Shown: positions 27,884 through 38,003 of the stretch, piece after piece
How positions within the stretch are numbered: position 1 is the first letter of the stretch
How the letters are laid out: every line of letters starts with the position of its first letter
DNA from: Aeromonas lacus
GTDB lineage: Bacteria; Pseudomonadota; Gammaproteobacteria; Enterobacterales; Aeromonadaceae
Direction: 5' to 3'
Length of the DNA stretch: 64,000 nt
Assembly (NCBI RefSeq): GCF_000764665.1
Contig: NZ_JRGM01000133.1
Coordinates: 1-64,000, forward strand
Made by a program: the position numbers and the translations under genes
The notes under the pieces: model-generated
Database searches by the model: none
What the model saw: the letters and a program-made list of their open reading frames with translations, nothing else
Told to the model about the DNA's origin: nothing

Positions 27884-28888
27884 TTACAGGCTAAATTGAC
27901 GGATATTGTTCTGTTCGATAATTTCGGCGATCCGGGTCAGGTCAATATTGCCACCCGAAATAATGCTGACGGTCTTTTTGCCTTCGACATAATGTTTGAG
28001 TTTGCCACTCAGCAGCGCTGCCGAGGCCAGAGCTCCCGCCCCTTCGGTAATCACCTTGTTGCGTTGAATCAGGTCAACCATGCTATGACGAATATCATCT
28101 TCAGTGACCAGAACGATGTCATCGACCAGCTCTTTGACAATTTCATAGGTCAGGGTGCCGGGTCTTGCCACGTCACAGCCATCAGCCAGCGTGCTGCTGG
28201 TTCTGTGATTGGTAATGGTGCCTGCGTAGTATGAAGCCGCCATGCCGTGGACATTCTCTGACTGCACGCCAATAATACGGATAGTCGGGTTGATGGATTT
28301 GATGGCCATGGCAACACCGGCAATCAGACCACCGCCACCAATCGGCACTATGATGTTGTCCACATCATAGAGATCCTCGATGATTTCCAGGCCAATGGTG
28401 CCCTGACCGGCAATCACTTTTGCATCGTCGAAGGGGGGGATAAATACGCGGCCTTCCATTTCCACGATTTCGCTGACTTTGGCAATGGTGTCATTGAAAC
28501 TATTGCCATGCAGAATAACTTCCGCCGAATAATCGCTGGTTGCAGCAATTTTTGACTTGGGTGCACAGCAAGGCATGACCACCTTGGCATCAATTCCCAG
28601 CATGGCACTGGACAAAGATACCCCCTGCGCGTGATTACCGGCAGAGCAGGCGACAACACCTTTTTGACGATCCTCCAGACTTAATGAACTGAGTTTGTTG
28701 AAGGCACCGCGAATTTTAAAAGAGCCTGTACGTTGCATGTTTTCAAGCTTGAGGAAAACCTCGCCATGGCAACGTTCGCTGATGTAGTTAGAGGGTAATT
28801 GCGCGGTCTTGTATATATGGTTGGTCAGTCTTTTTTTGGCTTCGGTAATATCATGAAGACCAATGGGCAGATTGCTATACATCTTCAT
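27884..28888 (-). CDS. tdcB: Catabolic threonine dehydratase TdcB
   Basis: PLP enzyme converting threonine (or serine) to 2-oxobutyrate (or pyruvate) and ammonia; first step of the pathway. PLP-lysine Lys58 is in [16 protein letters not shown]; the phosphate loop is [10 protein letters not shown]; the C-terminus has [13 protein letters not shown]. The 334 residues compare with 329 in E. coli, which has no C-terminal regulatory ACT domain either. The ATG at 28888 has AGAGA 9 bases upstream; the frame is open further upstream, but that part covers the promoter. It heads tdcBCDEF; the regulator tdcA that precedes it in E. coli is absent. Confidence 0.95.
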   Translation of the reverse strand: MKMYSNLPIGLHDITEAKKRLTNHIYKTAQLPSNYISERCHGEVFLKLENMQRTGSFKIRGAFNKLSSLSLEDRQKGVVACSAGNHAQGVSLSSAMLGIDAKVVMPCCAPKSKIAATSDYSAEVILHGNSFNDTIAKVSEIVEMEGRVFIPPFDDAKVIAGQGTIGLEIIEDLYDVDNIIVPIGGGGLIAGVAMAIKSINPTIRIIGVQSENVHGMAASYYAGTITNHRTSSTLADGCDVARPGTLTYEIVKELVDDIVLVTEDDIRHSMVDLIQRNKVITEGAGALASAALLSGKLKHYVEGKKTVSIISGGNIDLTRIAEIIEQNNIRQFSL

Positions 28889-28943
28889 CGCAAATCTCTT
28901 TTTATTTATTAATTTGTAGGGTTTTATTTCACTGGGCGAAGCG

Positions 28944-28986
28944 ATACTAGGTTCTATCACTTGCAATTAATGTGAGCATAAACACA
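28944..28986 (-). promoter_or_regulatory. tdc promoter with class II CRP site
   Basis: On the minus strand a CRP-type site TGTGT-TTATGC-TCACA (28971-28986) matches the TGTGAN6TCACA consensus at 9 of 10 positions. A TAGTAT -10 box lies at 28944-28949. The implied start near 28937 places the CRP centre at about -41.5, the spacing of class II CRP-activated promoters. The leader to tdcB would be about 49 bases. CRP control of tdc is established in E. coli. Confidence 0.7.
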
Positions 28987-29200
28987 AAAAAATCTACAAA
29001 GAGACTGTGTTACGGTGAAATTATCAAAAAATGTGATGGCAGCAACACTTGAATCCAAATGGATTAAAAAAAGTAATCAAAGATTGGCGAACAATATAAT
29101 TAACAACTCCAATACAAAGCCGCAAAGATTAGATTTCTCAGGGCAATTGCGTTGCTTTTTGCAACCGGCAATCAGTTGCTTGCCTGCCAGAACCGGGACA

Positions 29201-29230
29201 ATAAAAAAGGGAGCCTATATGGCTCCCTCT
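29201..29230 (-). terminator. Rho-independent terminator after grxD
   Basis: On the minus strand: stem AGGGAGCC/GGCTCCCT (29221-29228 with 29208-29215), loop ATATA, followed by TTTTTATT. Confidence 0.85.
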
Positions 29231-29247
29231 CGACAACACCGGACCGA

Positions 29248-29592
29248 TTACTCGGCTGCAGCATCATCTTTCTTGTACTTGGCAGCAGTCTCTTTGATCA
29301 GAGCCTGCAGCTCGCCGGCCTGGAACATCTCGATCATGATGTCGCAGCCACCAATCAGCTCGCCCTCAACCCACAGTTGCGGGAAGGTCGGCCAGTTGGC
29401 AAATTTCGGCAATTCAGCGCGGATATCCGGGTTTTGCAGGATATCAACATATGCAAACGGCTCACCGCAGGACATCAGCGCCTGGGAGGCCTGGGCAGAG
29501 AAGCCACAGCTGGGTAGCTTGGGAGAGCCCTTCATGTAGATGATGATGGGATTGTCAGCCAGCTGCTGCTTGATCTTTTCGATAGTTTCCAT
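29248..29592 (-). CDS. grxD: Monothiol glutaredoxin GrxD (Grx4)
   Basis: A 114-residue CGFS-type glutaredoxin; it binds and transfers [2Fe-2S] clusters, usually as a dimer or with BolA proteins, using glutathione as ligand. The CGFS motif is at residues 29-32 (KGSPKLPSCGFSAQA), and the glutathione-binding WPTFPQLWVEGELIGGCDI segment is intact. Length and start match E. coli GrxD (115). It stands as a single gene with its own terminator. Confidence 0.96.
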   Translation of the reverse strand: METIEKIKQQLADNPIIIYMKGSPKLPSCGFSAQASQALMSCGEPFAYVDILQNPDIRAELPKFANWPTFPQLWVEGELIGGCDIMIEMFQAGELQALIKETAAKYKKDDAAAE

Positions 29593-29879
29593 AGATGCCT
29601 CACTAGAGCAATGATGGCGGCCATTCTACTGCAATCTGGCCCGATCACAACCGGACAAAGGGCAAGAACGGCACGAATCGCTGCCAGAATAGACAGATGA
29701 TTGATCCTGATCATGGCGCCAATCAAGGGTTGTTAGCCCATCTTTGATACTGCTACAATCCCTTGGCTTTGGACTTTCCTGTCCCACAATTTTAAAAACA
29801 ACTCTTTTCACATTGGAAAAGAGTACGCAATGTCTTGCAACCGTCGCGCTCGCACGGTCCAGCCAATGGAGAGTAGAAA

Positions 29880-30464
29880 ATGGCATTCGAACTTCCCGCT
29901 CTGCCCTATGCAATCAATGCTCTGGAACCGCACATCTCCCAAGAGACCCTGGAATACCACCACGGCAAGCACCACAACACCTACGTGGTCAATCTGAACA
30001 ATCTGGTGCCGGGTACCGAGTTTGAAGGCAAATCTCTGGAAGAGATCATCAAGACCTCCACTGGTGGCGTCTTCAACAACGCAGCCCAGATCTGGAACCA
30101 CACTTTCTACTGGCACTGCCTCTCCCCGAACGGCGGTGGCGAGCCGACTGGCGCACTGGCTGATGCCATCAACAAAGCATTCGGCTCCTTCGCCGAGTTC
30201 AAAGATGCCTTTACCAAGTCTGCCATCGGCAACTTCGGTTCAAGCTGGACCTGGCTGGTGAAGAAGGCTGACGGCTCTCTGGCTATCGTCAACACCTCCA
30301 ATGCTGGCTGCCCGCTGACTGAAGCCGGTACCACCCCGCTGCTGACTGTTGACCTGTGGGAGCACGCCTACTACATCGACTTCCGCAACCTGCGTCCGAA
30401 GTACATGGAAACCTTCTGGGCTCTGGTTAACTGGGAATTCGTGGCCAAGAACCTGGCTGCCTGA
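29880..30464 (+). CDS. sodB: Iron superoxide dismutase
   Basis: Cytoplasmic Fe-SOD converting superoxide to oxygen and hydrogen peroxide. Metal ligands: His27 (LEYHHGKHH), His74 ([11 protein letters not shown]), and the Asp/His pair in [12 protein letters not shown]. The Gln in NNAAQIWNH is the Fe-type signature. The 194 residues are close to E. coli SodB (193). The ATG at 29880 follows GGAGAG. A terminator follows. Control by iron through a small RNA is known in Enterobacteria but cannot be judged here. Confidence 0.97.
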   Translation: MAFELPALPYAINALEPHISQETLEYHHGKHHNTYVVNLNNLVPGTEFEGKSLEEIIKTSTGGVFNNAAQIWNHTFYWHCLSPNGGGEPTGALADAINKAFGSFAEFKDAFTKSAIGNFGSSWTWLVKKADGSLAIVNTSNAGCPLTEAGTTPLLTVDLWEHAYYIDFRNLRPKYMETFWALVNWEFVAKNLAA

Positions 30465-30484
30465 TAACGGCTCCTCTTCTTGCC

Positions 30485-30516
30485 AAAACGCCTCGCACCT
30501 GCGAGGCGTTTTTTAT
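30485..30516 (+). terminator. Rho-independent terminator after sodB
   Basis: Stem AACGCCTCGCA/TGCGAGGCGTT (30487-30497 with 30500-30510) followed by TTTTAT. Confidence 0.87.
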
Positions 30517-30543
30517 ATCTGTGCGGTCGTTCCGCAGAGATGA

Positions 30544-30567
30544 AAAAGGCGCCATAAGGCGCCTTTT
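30544..30567 (-). terminator. Terminator after mlaA
   Basis: Stem AAAAGGCGCC/GGCGCCTTTT with a 4-base loop. Read on the minus strand it is identical to the 24-base palindrome at 12181-12204. Confidence 0.75.
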
Positions 30568-30588
30568 CTCTGTCATGAGACAACCAAT

Positions 30589-31404
30589 CTACTGGTCATC
30601 TATCTCGTCCATATACTGGTCGAGATTGGCATCATCAGACTGCTCCTGCTTCGTCTCCTTGAGCTCGGCTTTCTTGCCCGTCACCTTGCTCTGGTTGTAC
30701 TGCAGGTAGAAATCTTTGGTCAATGCATAAGGATCGAGCGAGTTGTCGATGATCCGTTCCTGATCGATCAGCTTGGAGCGGGAGCCCAGGCCATCGAGCG
30801 CCCAGTGCACCACTCGCAGTGGCAAGGTCAGCAAGGCATAGGGGAAGTAGATGGTATCGACCGTATCACCTACCAGCTTGCGGGTCGTGGTCGGGCCATA
30901 GACCGGCACCATCAGGTAGGCACCCTCGCCAATATCCGCCTTGCCCAGTACGGTATCCATCTCCAGCTTGTCGCGCTCAAGACCGGCATGTTTGGCAACG
31001 TCGAAGATGCCCAGCAGACCGACCGTGGTGTTGAGGGTAAAGCGGCCCAGATTGACCCCCGCCCCCTTCAAATCACCGGTGATAAGGTGGTTGACCATGC
31101 TGCTCGGTTCGTTGAAGTTCTCCACCAGATTTTCGATGCCATCCTTCATCCCCTGCGGTACGTAACGGGCATAGCCGTGTACCACGGGCCGGGCGACATA
31201 GGGCTCCAGCACATCGTAGTTAACTGCCCACATGGCCCGGTTTGGCCCCTGGAAGGGGTCACGAGGATCTGCTGCCGTACTGGTAGCTCCCGGATGATTC
31301 ATTCCAGGATTGAGATCAAGGCTCTCTGGCCCCTGTTTGGGTGGGCCACCGGCGCAGCCAGCCAGCAACAGGGCTGACAGCAAGGCCCCTGCACGAAGAT
31401 ACAT
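30589..31404 (-). CDS. mlaA: Phospholipid-binding lipoprotein MlaA (VacJ)
   Basis: Outer-membrane lipoprotein of the Mla pathway that keeps the outer leaflet free of phospholipid, with porins as partners and MlaC as acceptor. A lipoprotein signal ends in the lipobox LLAGC, with the lipidated Cys at residue 17. The family core NRAMWAVNYDVLEPYVARPV and GPTTTRKLVGDTVDTIYFPY is present. The 271 residues are a little longer than E. coli MlaA (251), the excess being an acidic C-terminal tail. It follows ccmI in the same direction, with a hairpin between. Confidence 0.95.
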   Translation of the reverse strand: MYLRAGALLSALLLAGCAGGPPKQGPESLDLNPGMNHPGATSTAADPRDPFQGPNRAMWAVNYDVLEPYVARPVVHGYARYVPQGMKDGIENLVENFNEPSSMVNHLITGDLKGAGVNLGRFTLNTTVGLLGIFDVAKHAGLERDKLEMDTVLGKADIGEGAYLMVPVYGPTTTRKLVGDTVDTIYFPYALLTLPLRVVHWALDGLGSRSKLIDQERIIDNSLDPYALTKDFYLQYNQSKVTGKKAELKETKQEQSDDANLDQYMDEIDDQ

Positions 31405-31446
31405 ATGGAAGTCCCGACGTTTTATTTTGATTTATCAGAAGTATAG

Positions 31447-31478
31447 ATAACCCGGCCGCCCTCCGGTGGCCGGGTTAT
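31447..31478 (-). terminator. Hairpin between ccmI and mlaA
   Basis: Stem ATAACCCGGCC/GGCCGGGTTAT with a 10-base loop. No strong T-run follows on the minus strand, so termination may be partial. Confidence 0.5.
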
Positions 31479-31489
31479 CAAAGGACATA

Positions 31490-32758
31490 TTAGAGGGCGT
31501 GATCGATACGGATGTCAATCGGAGCGCTTGGAATATCTGCACTCTTGATCGGTGCAGATACCCCCTCAAAGGCACCCTCCCTGTTCATGACGTTGCCGCC
31601 ACGGGAGAGCCGAGCCTTGAATTGCAGCTCCGGGTAGGAGGCCAGCTTGCTCCCTGCCATCATGGCATCGCCATCACCCAGCGAGAGCGTCACAGGCAGA
31701 GTGGGCCCTGCAATACGCTTGACGGCAATCGGCATGGGCGGCCCGTTGGGCACCACTGCAAACACGAAGAGATAGGCATCTTCCGGCATCTGAATGCCCG
31801 CCGCCAGCGAGATATGGAGCGGGAACTCCCCCTGCTTCACCTCAAGCTGAGTTTGCTGGTTATCCCGAGCATCCACTGCGCCAGAAGGCGTCACCGCCAT
31901 ACCACGTTGCTGGAGCTGCGTCCTGGCATAATCCATGGAGCGCTCAACCATCACATAGCGGGGAGAGCCCTTCTCCATCAGCGGCAGCATCGCCTGCCAG
32001 CGAGCAAGGGCGGTCTGGAAGTCCTCTTTTTGCAGCGCCATGAACGCGTAGACAGAGCGCGCCTCGATGTTGCCCGGCTCCTGAGCGATGGCAGCCTGCA
32101 ACAAGGCATCGGCTTGTGCCTCATCCCCCGTCATCATCAGCGCCTGGGCGTACGGAACAGCTACCAGCGATTTTTGCGGGGCCAGCTTGTAAGCTCGCTC
32201 CAGCGCGTCGCTGGCCATCTCGGGATCGTTGCCATCCAGCGCCAAGCGCCCCAACAGCAGCCAGCCACGGTAGTCGTTCGGTTCATCCTTGAGGCGGGTA
32301 CGCAACCCCAATGTGAAGTCGAGCAGATCCTGTTCGGTCACCTTGGCATCGCGCTCCACCAGAATACGGTTGCTCAGCTCGCCAAGACGGCTGTTGGCAT
32401 CCTGCCAGCGGCTCACCTCTTGCCAGCTGCCCAGCTTGAAGTAGAGGCCCAGACTCACCACCACCAGCACCACCACACCAGGGATCCAGATCAGACTCTT
32501 GCCGCTGCGGGCGGTCTGCTCCACATCGGGAATGTCATCGAGCAGGCTGCGCTGCAACTCGATAAGTGAATCGGGCTCCTCGGCCAGCACCCCCTGTTCG
32601 CGCTCCTCGCCGATCTCCAGCAGACGCTGGCGATAGAGCTGCTTGTTGAGGGCCGAACGGCTGATGCTCTGCTTGCCTTCACCACGCCACAACGGTACGA
32701 CCAGCGCCAGACTCACCAATACCAGCAGGGCCGCAATCACAATCCAAAAAGCGGTCAT
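31490..32758 (-). CDS. ccmI: Cytochrome c maturation protein CcmI (TPR)
   Basis: Membrane-anchored apocytochrome c chaperone of the haem lyase complex with CcmF and CcmH. Two membrane segments (about 3-22 and 88-108) bracket a cytoplasmic loop with a basic/leucine zipper-like region. A periplasmic TPR domain (about 140-270) and a beta-rich C-terminal domain (about 310-422) follow. In E. coli these parts are fused to the CcmH thiol domain; here they are separate, as in Pseudomonas and Vibrio. Its ATG overlaps the ccmH stop by ATGA. 422 residues. Confidence 0.93.
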   Translation of the reverse strand: MTAFWIVIAALLVLVSLALVVPLWRGEGKQSISRSALNKQLYRQRLLEIGEEREQGVLAEEPDSLIELQRSLLDDIPDVEQTARSGKSLIWIPGVVVLVVVSLGLYFKLGSWQEVSRWQDANSRLGELSNRILVERDAKVTEQDLLDFTLGLRTRLKDEPNDYRGWLLLGRLALDGNDPEMASDALERAYKLAPQKSLVAVPYAQALMMTGDEAQADALLQAAIAQEPGNIEARSVYAFMALQKEDFQTALARWQAMLPLMEKGSPRYVMVERSMDYARTQLQQRGMAVTPSGAVDARDNQQTQLEVKQGEFPLHISLAAGIQMPEDAYLFVFAVVPNGPPMPIAVKRIAGPTLPVTLSLGDGDAMMAGSKLASYPELQFKARLSRGGNVMNREGAFEGVSAPIKSADIPSAPIDIRIDHAL

Positions 32759-33234
32759 TGTTTCTCTTCCTCTTTGAGCAGTTCGGCCAGTCGGCGCTGC
32801 TCCTCTTCGCTCAGGGAGCTATCCACGGGCCGGGCTGCAGCCACAGGTCGCCGGCTGCGCATCACCACCACACCTAGGCCGATGACGATGACCAGCAGAG
32901 GGCCAAGCCAGAGGATCAGGGTGGATGCCATCAACGGCGGGTTATAGAGAATAAAGTTGCCGTAGCGGGCCACCATGTAATCCACTATCTCATCCTTGTC
33001 TTTGCCCTGACGCACCATCTGGTAGGTCTTGTCGCGCAGATCCTTGGCCAACCCCGCATTGGAGTCGGCGATATCCTGGTTCTGACACTTGGGGCAACGC
33101 AGCTCCCTGGTCAGCTCTCGAAAGACCTGCTCCTGATTGTCATTGTCGAAGGTATAAACATCGATGGCGGCCATGGCCGGCGCTTGAACCACCCATCCCA
33201 GCAACAGCAGCAGGGAAGCAATTAACACTCTCAT
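32755..33234 (-). CDS. ccmH: Cytochrome c maturation thiol protein CcmH
   Basis: Periplasmic membrane-anchored thiol-disulfide protein that prepares apocytochrome CXXCH cysteines for haem attachment. It has a signal peptide, the redox motif LRCPKCQN and one C-terminal membrane segment (about 90-112), followed by an acidic tail. The ATG at 33234 is preferred because GAGGGGG lies 7 bases upstream; an in-frame GTG at 33249 overlapping the ccmG stop would add five residues. 159 residues. Confidence 0.93.
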   Translation of the reverse strand: MRVLIASLLLLLGWVVQAPAMAAIDVYTFDNDNQEQVFRELTRELRCPKCQNQDIADSNAGLAKDLRDKTYQMVRQGKDKDEIVDYMVARYGNFILYNPPLMASTLILWLGPLLVIVIGLGVVVMRSRRPVAAARPVDSSLSEEEQRRLAELLKEEEKQ

Positions 33235-33245
33235 CAGCAACCCCC

Positions 33246-33776
33246 TCACTTCATGGCATCAAAGATGGGTTTGAGGGTCGATGCCCAGTTTTCGGGATTG
33301 ATATCCCCGACGTGGCGATAACGGATGATCCCCTTGCTGTCGATAAAGAAGGTCTCCGGCGCGCCGTATACCCCCAGATCCAGCCCCAGCATGCCGTCCG
33401 GATCATAGAGGTTGAGCTGGTAGGGATTGCCCAGCTCCACCAGCCACTTGATCGCCTTGTTGCGCTCATCCTTGTAGTTCATCCCAACGATGTAGATCCC
33501 CTGCCCCGCCAGCTCCTTGAGATAGGTGTGCTCGCCATAGCAGGTCGGGCACCAGGTCGCCCAGACGTTGAGCAGCATGGGACGACCGGTCAGGATGCTG
33601 CGATCATGCTGTTTGCCCAGATCGTAAATGTCCTGCAGGGTGAAGACAGGCACCTCTTTACCCACCATCACGGATTCGAGTTTGGTGGGGTCAGAGTAAA
33701 GTCCCTTGAACAGAAAGACGGCGCCCAGCAGAAAGACGACAAAGGGAATTAAAAACAGCCAGGTCTTGCGATTCAT
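33246..33776 (-). CDS. ccmG: Thiol:disulfide interchange protein CcmG (DsbE)
   Basis: Periplasmic thioredoxin-fold reductant of the cytochrome c maturation pathway, anchored by one N-terminal membrane segment (6-24). The active site is WATWCPTC, and the family motif GVYGAPETFFID is present. The 176 residues are close to E. coli (185). Its start overlaps the ccmF stop by 4 bases. Confidence 0.95.
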   Translation of the reverse strand: MNRKTWLFLIPFVVFLLGAVFLFKGLYSDPTKLESVMVGKEVPVFTLQDIYDLGKQHDRSILTGRPMLLNVWATWCPTCYGEHTYLKELAGQGIYIVGMNYKDERNKAIKWLVELGNPYQLNLYDPDGMLGLDLGVYGAPETFFIDSKGIIRYRHVGDINPENWASTLKPIFDAMK

Positions 33777-35728
33777 GCCTTGCTCTCCTCCTCACGACGG
33801 CCAAAACGGTAGCGCTTGTCCAGCATCGCCAGCACGCCGCCAATAGCCATGAACACGCCGCCAAACCAGATCCAGCGTACGAAAGGCTTGTAGTAAATCC
33901 TCACCGCCCAGGCACCGTTGTCGAGCTGTTCGCCAAGGGCTGCGTAAAGGTCACGGGTAATACCGGCATCGATGGCCGCCTCGGTCATCGGCATCCGGGT
34001 CACCTTGTACATCCGCTTCTCCGGCTTGAGCAGGGCAACCTGCTTGCCATCCTTATGCACTTCCAGCACGCCTTTGAAACCGTCGTAGTTGGGGCCGTTC
34101 TTCTCCTTGATGCCGGTGAAGACAAACTCGTAATCGGCAAAATGGATCCGATCCCCCGCCTGCATCCGCAAATCTTTCTCGATGCTGTAGTTCTGGGTAC
34201 AGGCGATGCCGATGATGCTGACCGCAAGTCCGACATGGCCGAGGATCATGGCCCAGTGGCTGTTGCCAAGCTTGCGAACCCCGATGGCAAAGCTGTGCTT
34301 GTGGGTAGCGCGCGCCCAGGTCTCCTGCGCACTGGTGACGATGATCCAGGCGCCAAGACCGATCCCCAATGCCGCCCACGGCTTGAATGTCTCGGCAAGG
34401 ATCAGCGGCAGCAGGAAGGCCGCCGCCAGACTCAGGAGCAGCGCAATCACGACCTTGCTCTTGAGCTCGCCCAGATCCTGGCGGCGCCAGCGAAACAGCG
34501 GGCCAATCCCCAGCAGCAGGGCGAACGGAATGATGAGCCAGCTGTAGATGTGGTTGAAGAAGGGAGTACCGATGGAGATGCTGCCCAGACCCAGCTCCTT
34601 GTGAACCAGCGGCAGCAGGGTGCCAAGCAGCACGGTCAACAGACCCGCCACCAGCATGATGTTGTTAGCCAGCAGCAGGGTTTCACGGCTCCACAGCTCA
34701 TGCTTACCGTGGCTCTTCACCTGCGAGCCCTTGAAGGCAAACAGCAGCAAGGATGAGCCGATTACCGCCAGCAGGAAGCCCAGAATGAACAAACCGCGGG
34801 TCGGGTCGGAGGCAAACGCGTGCACCGAGACCAGCACGCCGGAACGCACCAGGAAGGTGCCGAGCAGGCTCAGGGAGAAAGCGGAGAGCGCCAGCAGCAC
34901 GGTCCAGGCCTTGAAGGTGGCGCGCTTTTCACTCACCGCCAGCGAGTGCAGCAGGGCGGTACCCGCCAGCCAGGGCATAAAGGAGGCGTTTTCTACCGGA
35001 TCCCAGAACCACCAGCCACCCCAACCGAGCTCGTAATAGGCCCACCAGGAGCCCAGCACGATCCCCAGCGTCAGAAATACCCAGGCTGCCATGGTCCATG
35101 GACGGGACCAGCGTGCCCAGGTCGCATCGAGGCGACCGGTCATCAGGGACGCGATGGCAAAGGCAAAGGCGACCGAGAAGCCCACATACCCCATGTAGAG
35201 CATCGGCGGGTGGAAGATGAGACCCGGATCCTGCAACAACGGGTTGAGGTCGCGACCATCAACCGGGAAGTAGGGCAAGGTGCGGATAAAGGGGTCGGAG
35301 GTAAACAGCACGAAGGCGGTAAAACCGACCGAGATGAGGCCCAGTACGCCGAGTACCCGCGCTACCGCATCAAGCGGCAGACGGCGGCTGAACATGGCGA
35401 CGGCCGCAGTCCAGCCCCCCAGGGTCAGCACCCACAGCAGCAGAGAGCCCTCATGGGCACCCCATACTGCAGAGATACGATAAGCGAGTGGCAGCAGGCT
35501 GTTGGAGTTGGTGGCCACATACTGCACGGTGAAGTCGTTGTCGATAAATGCCCAGGTCAGGCAGAGGAACGACAGCAACAATAGCAGGAACTGGGCATAA
35601 GCGAGCGGACGGGCCGCCGACATCATGCCAAGGCGCCCCCAGCTGGCGCCAAGCAGCGGGTAACTGCCCAGCAATATGGCAGTGGCAAAGGCCAGGATCA
35701 GTGCAAACTGTCCTAATTCCGGGATCAT
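33773..35728 (-). CDS. ccmF: Haem lyase subunit CcmF
   Basis: Large polytopic inner-membrane protein that joins haem from holo-CcmE to apocytochrome c. The tryptophan-rich WWD haem-handling motif reads [20 protein letters not shown]. About fourteen hydrophobic segments are seen, with a large periplasmic loop before the last one. The 651 residues match the usual 640-660. It overlaps ccmE by ATGA at its start and ccmG at its end. Confidence 0.96.
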   Translation of the reverse strand: MIPELGQFALILAFATAILLGSYPLLGASWGRLGMMSAARPLAYAQFLLLLLSFLCLTWAFIDNDFTVQYVATNSNSLLPLAYRISAVWGAHEGSLLLWVLTLGGWTAAVAMFSRRLPLDAVARVLGVLGLISVGFTAFVLFTSDPFIRTLPYFPVDGRDLNPLLQDPGLIFHPPMLYMGYVGFSVAFAFAIASLMTGRLDATWARWSRPWTMAAWVFLTLGIVLGSWWAYYELGWGGWWFWDPVENASFMPWLAGTALLHSLAVSEKRATFKAWTVLLALSAFSLSLLGTFLVRSGVLVSVHAFASDPTRGLFILGFLLAVIGSSLLLFAFKGSQVKSHGKHELWSRETLLLANNIMLVAGLLTVLLGTLLPLVHKELGLGSISIGTPFFNHIYSWLIIPFALLLGIGPLFRWRRQDLGELKSKVVIALLLSLAAAFLLPLILAETFKPWAALGIGLGAWIIVTSAQETWARATHKHSFAIGVRKLGNSHWAMILGHVGLAVSIIGIACTQNYSIEKDLRMQAGDRIHFADYEFVFTGIKEKNGPNYDGFKGVLEVHKDGKQVALLKPEKRMYKVTRMPMTEAAIDAGITRDLYAALGEQLDNGAWAVRIYYKPFVRWIWFGGVFMAIGGVLAMLDKRYRFGRREEESKA

Positions 35729-36216
35729 TGCTTGCTCCCCTTCAACTGCGCCTCGGTATATTGCGGCTTGAAGTGCATGCCGTTGGTGGCATCAGCCACT
35801 TCAGGCGGCATGTATTTTTCATCGTGTTTGGCCAGCACTTCGAAGGCCTCGACTGTAGTGGCATCTTTCAGGGTGCCTTGTGCCACTATGCCCTGCCCTT
35901 CGCGGAACAGATCCGGCAGGATGCCGTCATACTCCACCGTCACCAGATGACCGCCATTATCCACCAGCTTGAAGGCTACCTTGAGGCTCTGGGGATCGCG
36001 TTGAACCGAGCCGGGCACAACCAGCCCACCAATGCGCAGACGCTGCCCCTCTTCCGGCTTGATCTTGTCCGGCCCTTTCCCTTCCACCAGTTCACTCGGC
36101 GTGTAGAAGAGATCGATATTCTGACTCAGGGCATAGAGCACCAGCCCACACACGGTCGCGAGCCCCAGCGTGATGGCCAGGATAATGGTGAGGCGTTTTT
36201 TACGTCTCGGATTCAT
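35725..36216 (-). CDS. ccmE: Haem chaperone CcmE
   Basis: Periplasmic OB-fold haem chaperone with an N-terminal membrane anchor (8-30). It binds haem covalently through His131 in [14 protein letters not shown], with the axial Tyr135 next to it. 163 residues against 159 in E. coli. It overlaps ccmD by 4 bases. Confidence 0.96.
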   Translation of the reverse strand: MNPRRKKRLTIILAITLGLATVCGLVLYALSQNIDLFYTPSELVEGKGPDKIKPEEGQRLRIGGLVVPGSVQRDPQSLKVAFKLVDNGGHLVTVEYDGILPDLFREGQGIVAQGTLKDATTVEAFEVLAKHDEKYMPPEVADATNGMHFKPQYTEAQLKGSKQ

Positions 36217-36419
36217 AGGGTGTTCTCCATCTGCTGGGCCGCCTTGCGACGAGCCTCGCGTGCCTGCTTGCTGCGCAATTCGCCCAGCAGGCTGCGGGTT
36301 TTCATACGGGTGGAAATGACGATACCGATAAGGCAGACCAGAGTCAGGCCAAAGGAGAGCCAGACATAGAAGGCGTAACCGCCCATCGCCAGGAAGTCAC
36401 TGAAAGAGGCAAAGTGCAT
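36213..36419 (-). CDS. ccmD: Haem exporter protein CcmD
   Basis: A 68-residue single-span membrane protein that helps release holo-CcmE from the CcmABC complex. It has the pattern [20 protein letters not shown] followed by one membrane segment and a basic tail. The ATG at 36419 follows AGGAGAAG; the frame is open upstream but would run into ccmC. Confidence 0.92.
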   Translation of the reverse strand: MHFASFSDFLAMGGYAFYVWLSFGLTLVCLIGIVISTRMKTRSLLGELRSKQAREARRKAAQQMENTL

Positions 36420-36421
36420 GC

Positions 36422-37162
36422 TTACTTCTCCTGCTCGGCTATCTCTTTGACCCAGGGGCGGTGCCACTCCCGCATCAAGAGCTCGTTTCTAAAGCGCATA
36501 AGGGTCAACGCACCGAGGAAAGTGGCAAACGCCAGGATCATGACGAGCAGCGGCCACAGCATATCGGAAGAGATGGAGGGCTTGGCAAACTTGGTGATGG
36601 TGGCCCCCTGATGCAGGGTGTTCCACCACTCCACCGAGTAGTGAATGATGGGCAGGTTGATCACCCCAACCAGCGCCAGAATGCCGGCCGCACGACCAGC
36701 CAGCACCTTGTCGCTAAAGGCGTTGTAGAGGGCAATGACGCCGAGGTAGAGGAACAGCAAAATCAGCTCGGAGGTGAGACGGGCATCCCAGACCCACCAG
36801 GTTCCCCACATGGGTTTGCCCCAGGCCGCACCGGTAAAGAGAGCGATAAAGGTAAAGATGGCCCCAACCGGAGCAATGGCTGCTACCGTCATGTCCGCCA
36901 TCCGCAGCTGCCATACCAATCCAATGAACGCAGCAATCGCCATGGTGGAGTAAGCCCCCATGGAGAGGATGGCAGCAGGGACGTGGATATAGATGATCCG
37001 GAAGGAGTCACCCTGCTGATAATCTGCAGGGGCAAAGGCCAGACCCCATACAGAACCGATGATGAACGAAAGCAGACTAATCACCGCAAACCAGGGAAGC
37101 AGGGTACCAGCCACCTGATAGGCCCGCTCCGGTTTGGCATAAGGGTGCAACCATTTCCACAT
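36422..37162 (-). CDS. ccmC: Haem exporter permease CcmC
   Basis: Inner-membrane haem-handling protein that loads haem onto CcmE. Six hydrophobic segments and the tryptophan-rich WGTWWVWDARLTSEL motif are present. 246 residues, as in E. coli (245). It is separated from ccmB by 168 bases, the only large gap inside the ccm operon. Confidence 0.96.
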   Translation of the reverse strand: MWKWLHPYAKPERAYQVAGTLLPWFAVISLLSFIIGSVWGLAFAPADYQQGDSFRIIYIHVPAAILSMGAYSTMAIAAFIGLVWQLRMADMTVAAIAPVGAIFTFIALFTGAAWGKPMWGTWWVWDARLTSELILLFLYLGVIALYNAFSDKVLAGRAAGILALVGVINLPIIHYSVEWWNTLHQGATITKFAKPSISSDMLWPLLVMILAFATFLGALTLMRFRNELLMREWHRPWVKEIAEQEK

Positions 37163-37330
37163 AGCTCACAAAACCTTTTTGTTATTAATCATTTGGCGAG
37201 GCCTACCATACCGACCACAGGGCTGCATCAAATACCCCGAAAGCAATAAGCGGCGCTCTCCTTGATCCATCGCAACTTAATTTTTCCTACATTGCCCCAT
37301 ACGAGGCTTATCACTCTTGCGCCAACACCA

Positions 37331-37999
37331 TCAGTTGAGGCTGACTCGCAAAGCGGCCGACACCGCCAGCGGGGTCAACGTCAATGCCCCCACCAACATG
37401 GCTGCCAGAATGGCAAGCTGACCACCGTAAGGCAGCCCCATCCCGGCCGCATCAATTGCCGAGGTCGCAAAAATCAGCACCGGGATATATAGCGGCAGGA
37501 TCAGCAGACTGAGTAATACCCCCCCTTTGCGCAGGCCAACAGTCAGGGCTACGCCGATGGCACCGAGCAGGCTCAATACCGGCGTTCCCAGCGCCAGTGT
37601 CGCCACCACAGCCAGATAACTCTGCATATCGAGGGAGAGCAAAATTGCAATAAGCGGTGAGATGAGCAGCAGCGGCAAACCCGTCAGCAGCCAGTGAGCA
37701 ACCACTTTGGCTAGCGCCAACAGGCCCAGAGGGTGAGGCATCAACATCATCTGCTCCAGAGAGCCATCGCTGAAGTCATCGCGAAACAGTCGCTCCAGCG
37801 ACAACATGGCCGCCAGCAAAGCGGCAACCCAGATGATACCGGGGGCGATACGAGCCAGCAGTTTCGGCTCGGGACCTATGCCCAGCGGAAACAGGGTAAT
37901 AACAATCAGGAAAAACCAGAGCGGGTTGAGGATGTCGGAACGCTGGCGCAGAGCGATCAGCAGTTCACGTCGAATAAGGTGAAGGATAGCGCGCAGCAT
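37331..37999 (-). CDS. ccmB: Haem ABC exporter permease CcmB
   Basis: Membrane subunit of the CcmAB transporter, which uses ATP to release holo-CcmE. The 222 residues have six membrane segments and the conserved LFRDDFSDGSLEQMMLMPHPL loop. Length is equal to the family norm (220). It starts 4 bases after the ccmA stop. Confidence 0.95.
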   Translation of the reverse strand: MLRAILHLIRRELLIALRQRSDILNPLWFFLIVITLFPLGIGPEPKLLARIAPGIIWVAALLAAMLSLERLFRDDFSDGSLEQMMLMPHPLGLLALAKVVAHWLLTGLPLLLISPLIAILLSLDMQSYLAVVATLALGTPVLSLLGAIGVALTVGLRKGGVLLSLLILPLYIPVLIFATSAIDAAGMGLPYGGQLAILAAMLVGALTLTPLAVSAALRVSLN

Positions 38000-38003
38000 G
38001 ATG

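Larger units (their letters stand above)
28889..29247. other. Intergenic region tdcB / grxD
   Basis: AT-rich compared with its neighbours. It holds the tdc promoter and CRP site (28944-28986) and, at the right end, the grxD terminator (29201-29230). No gene was recognised; tdcA is not here. Confidence 0.6.
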
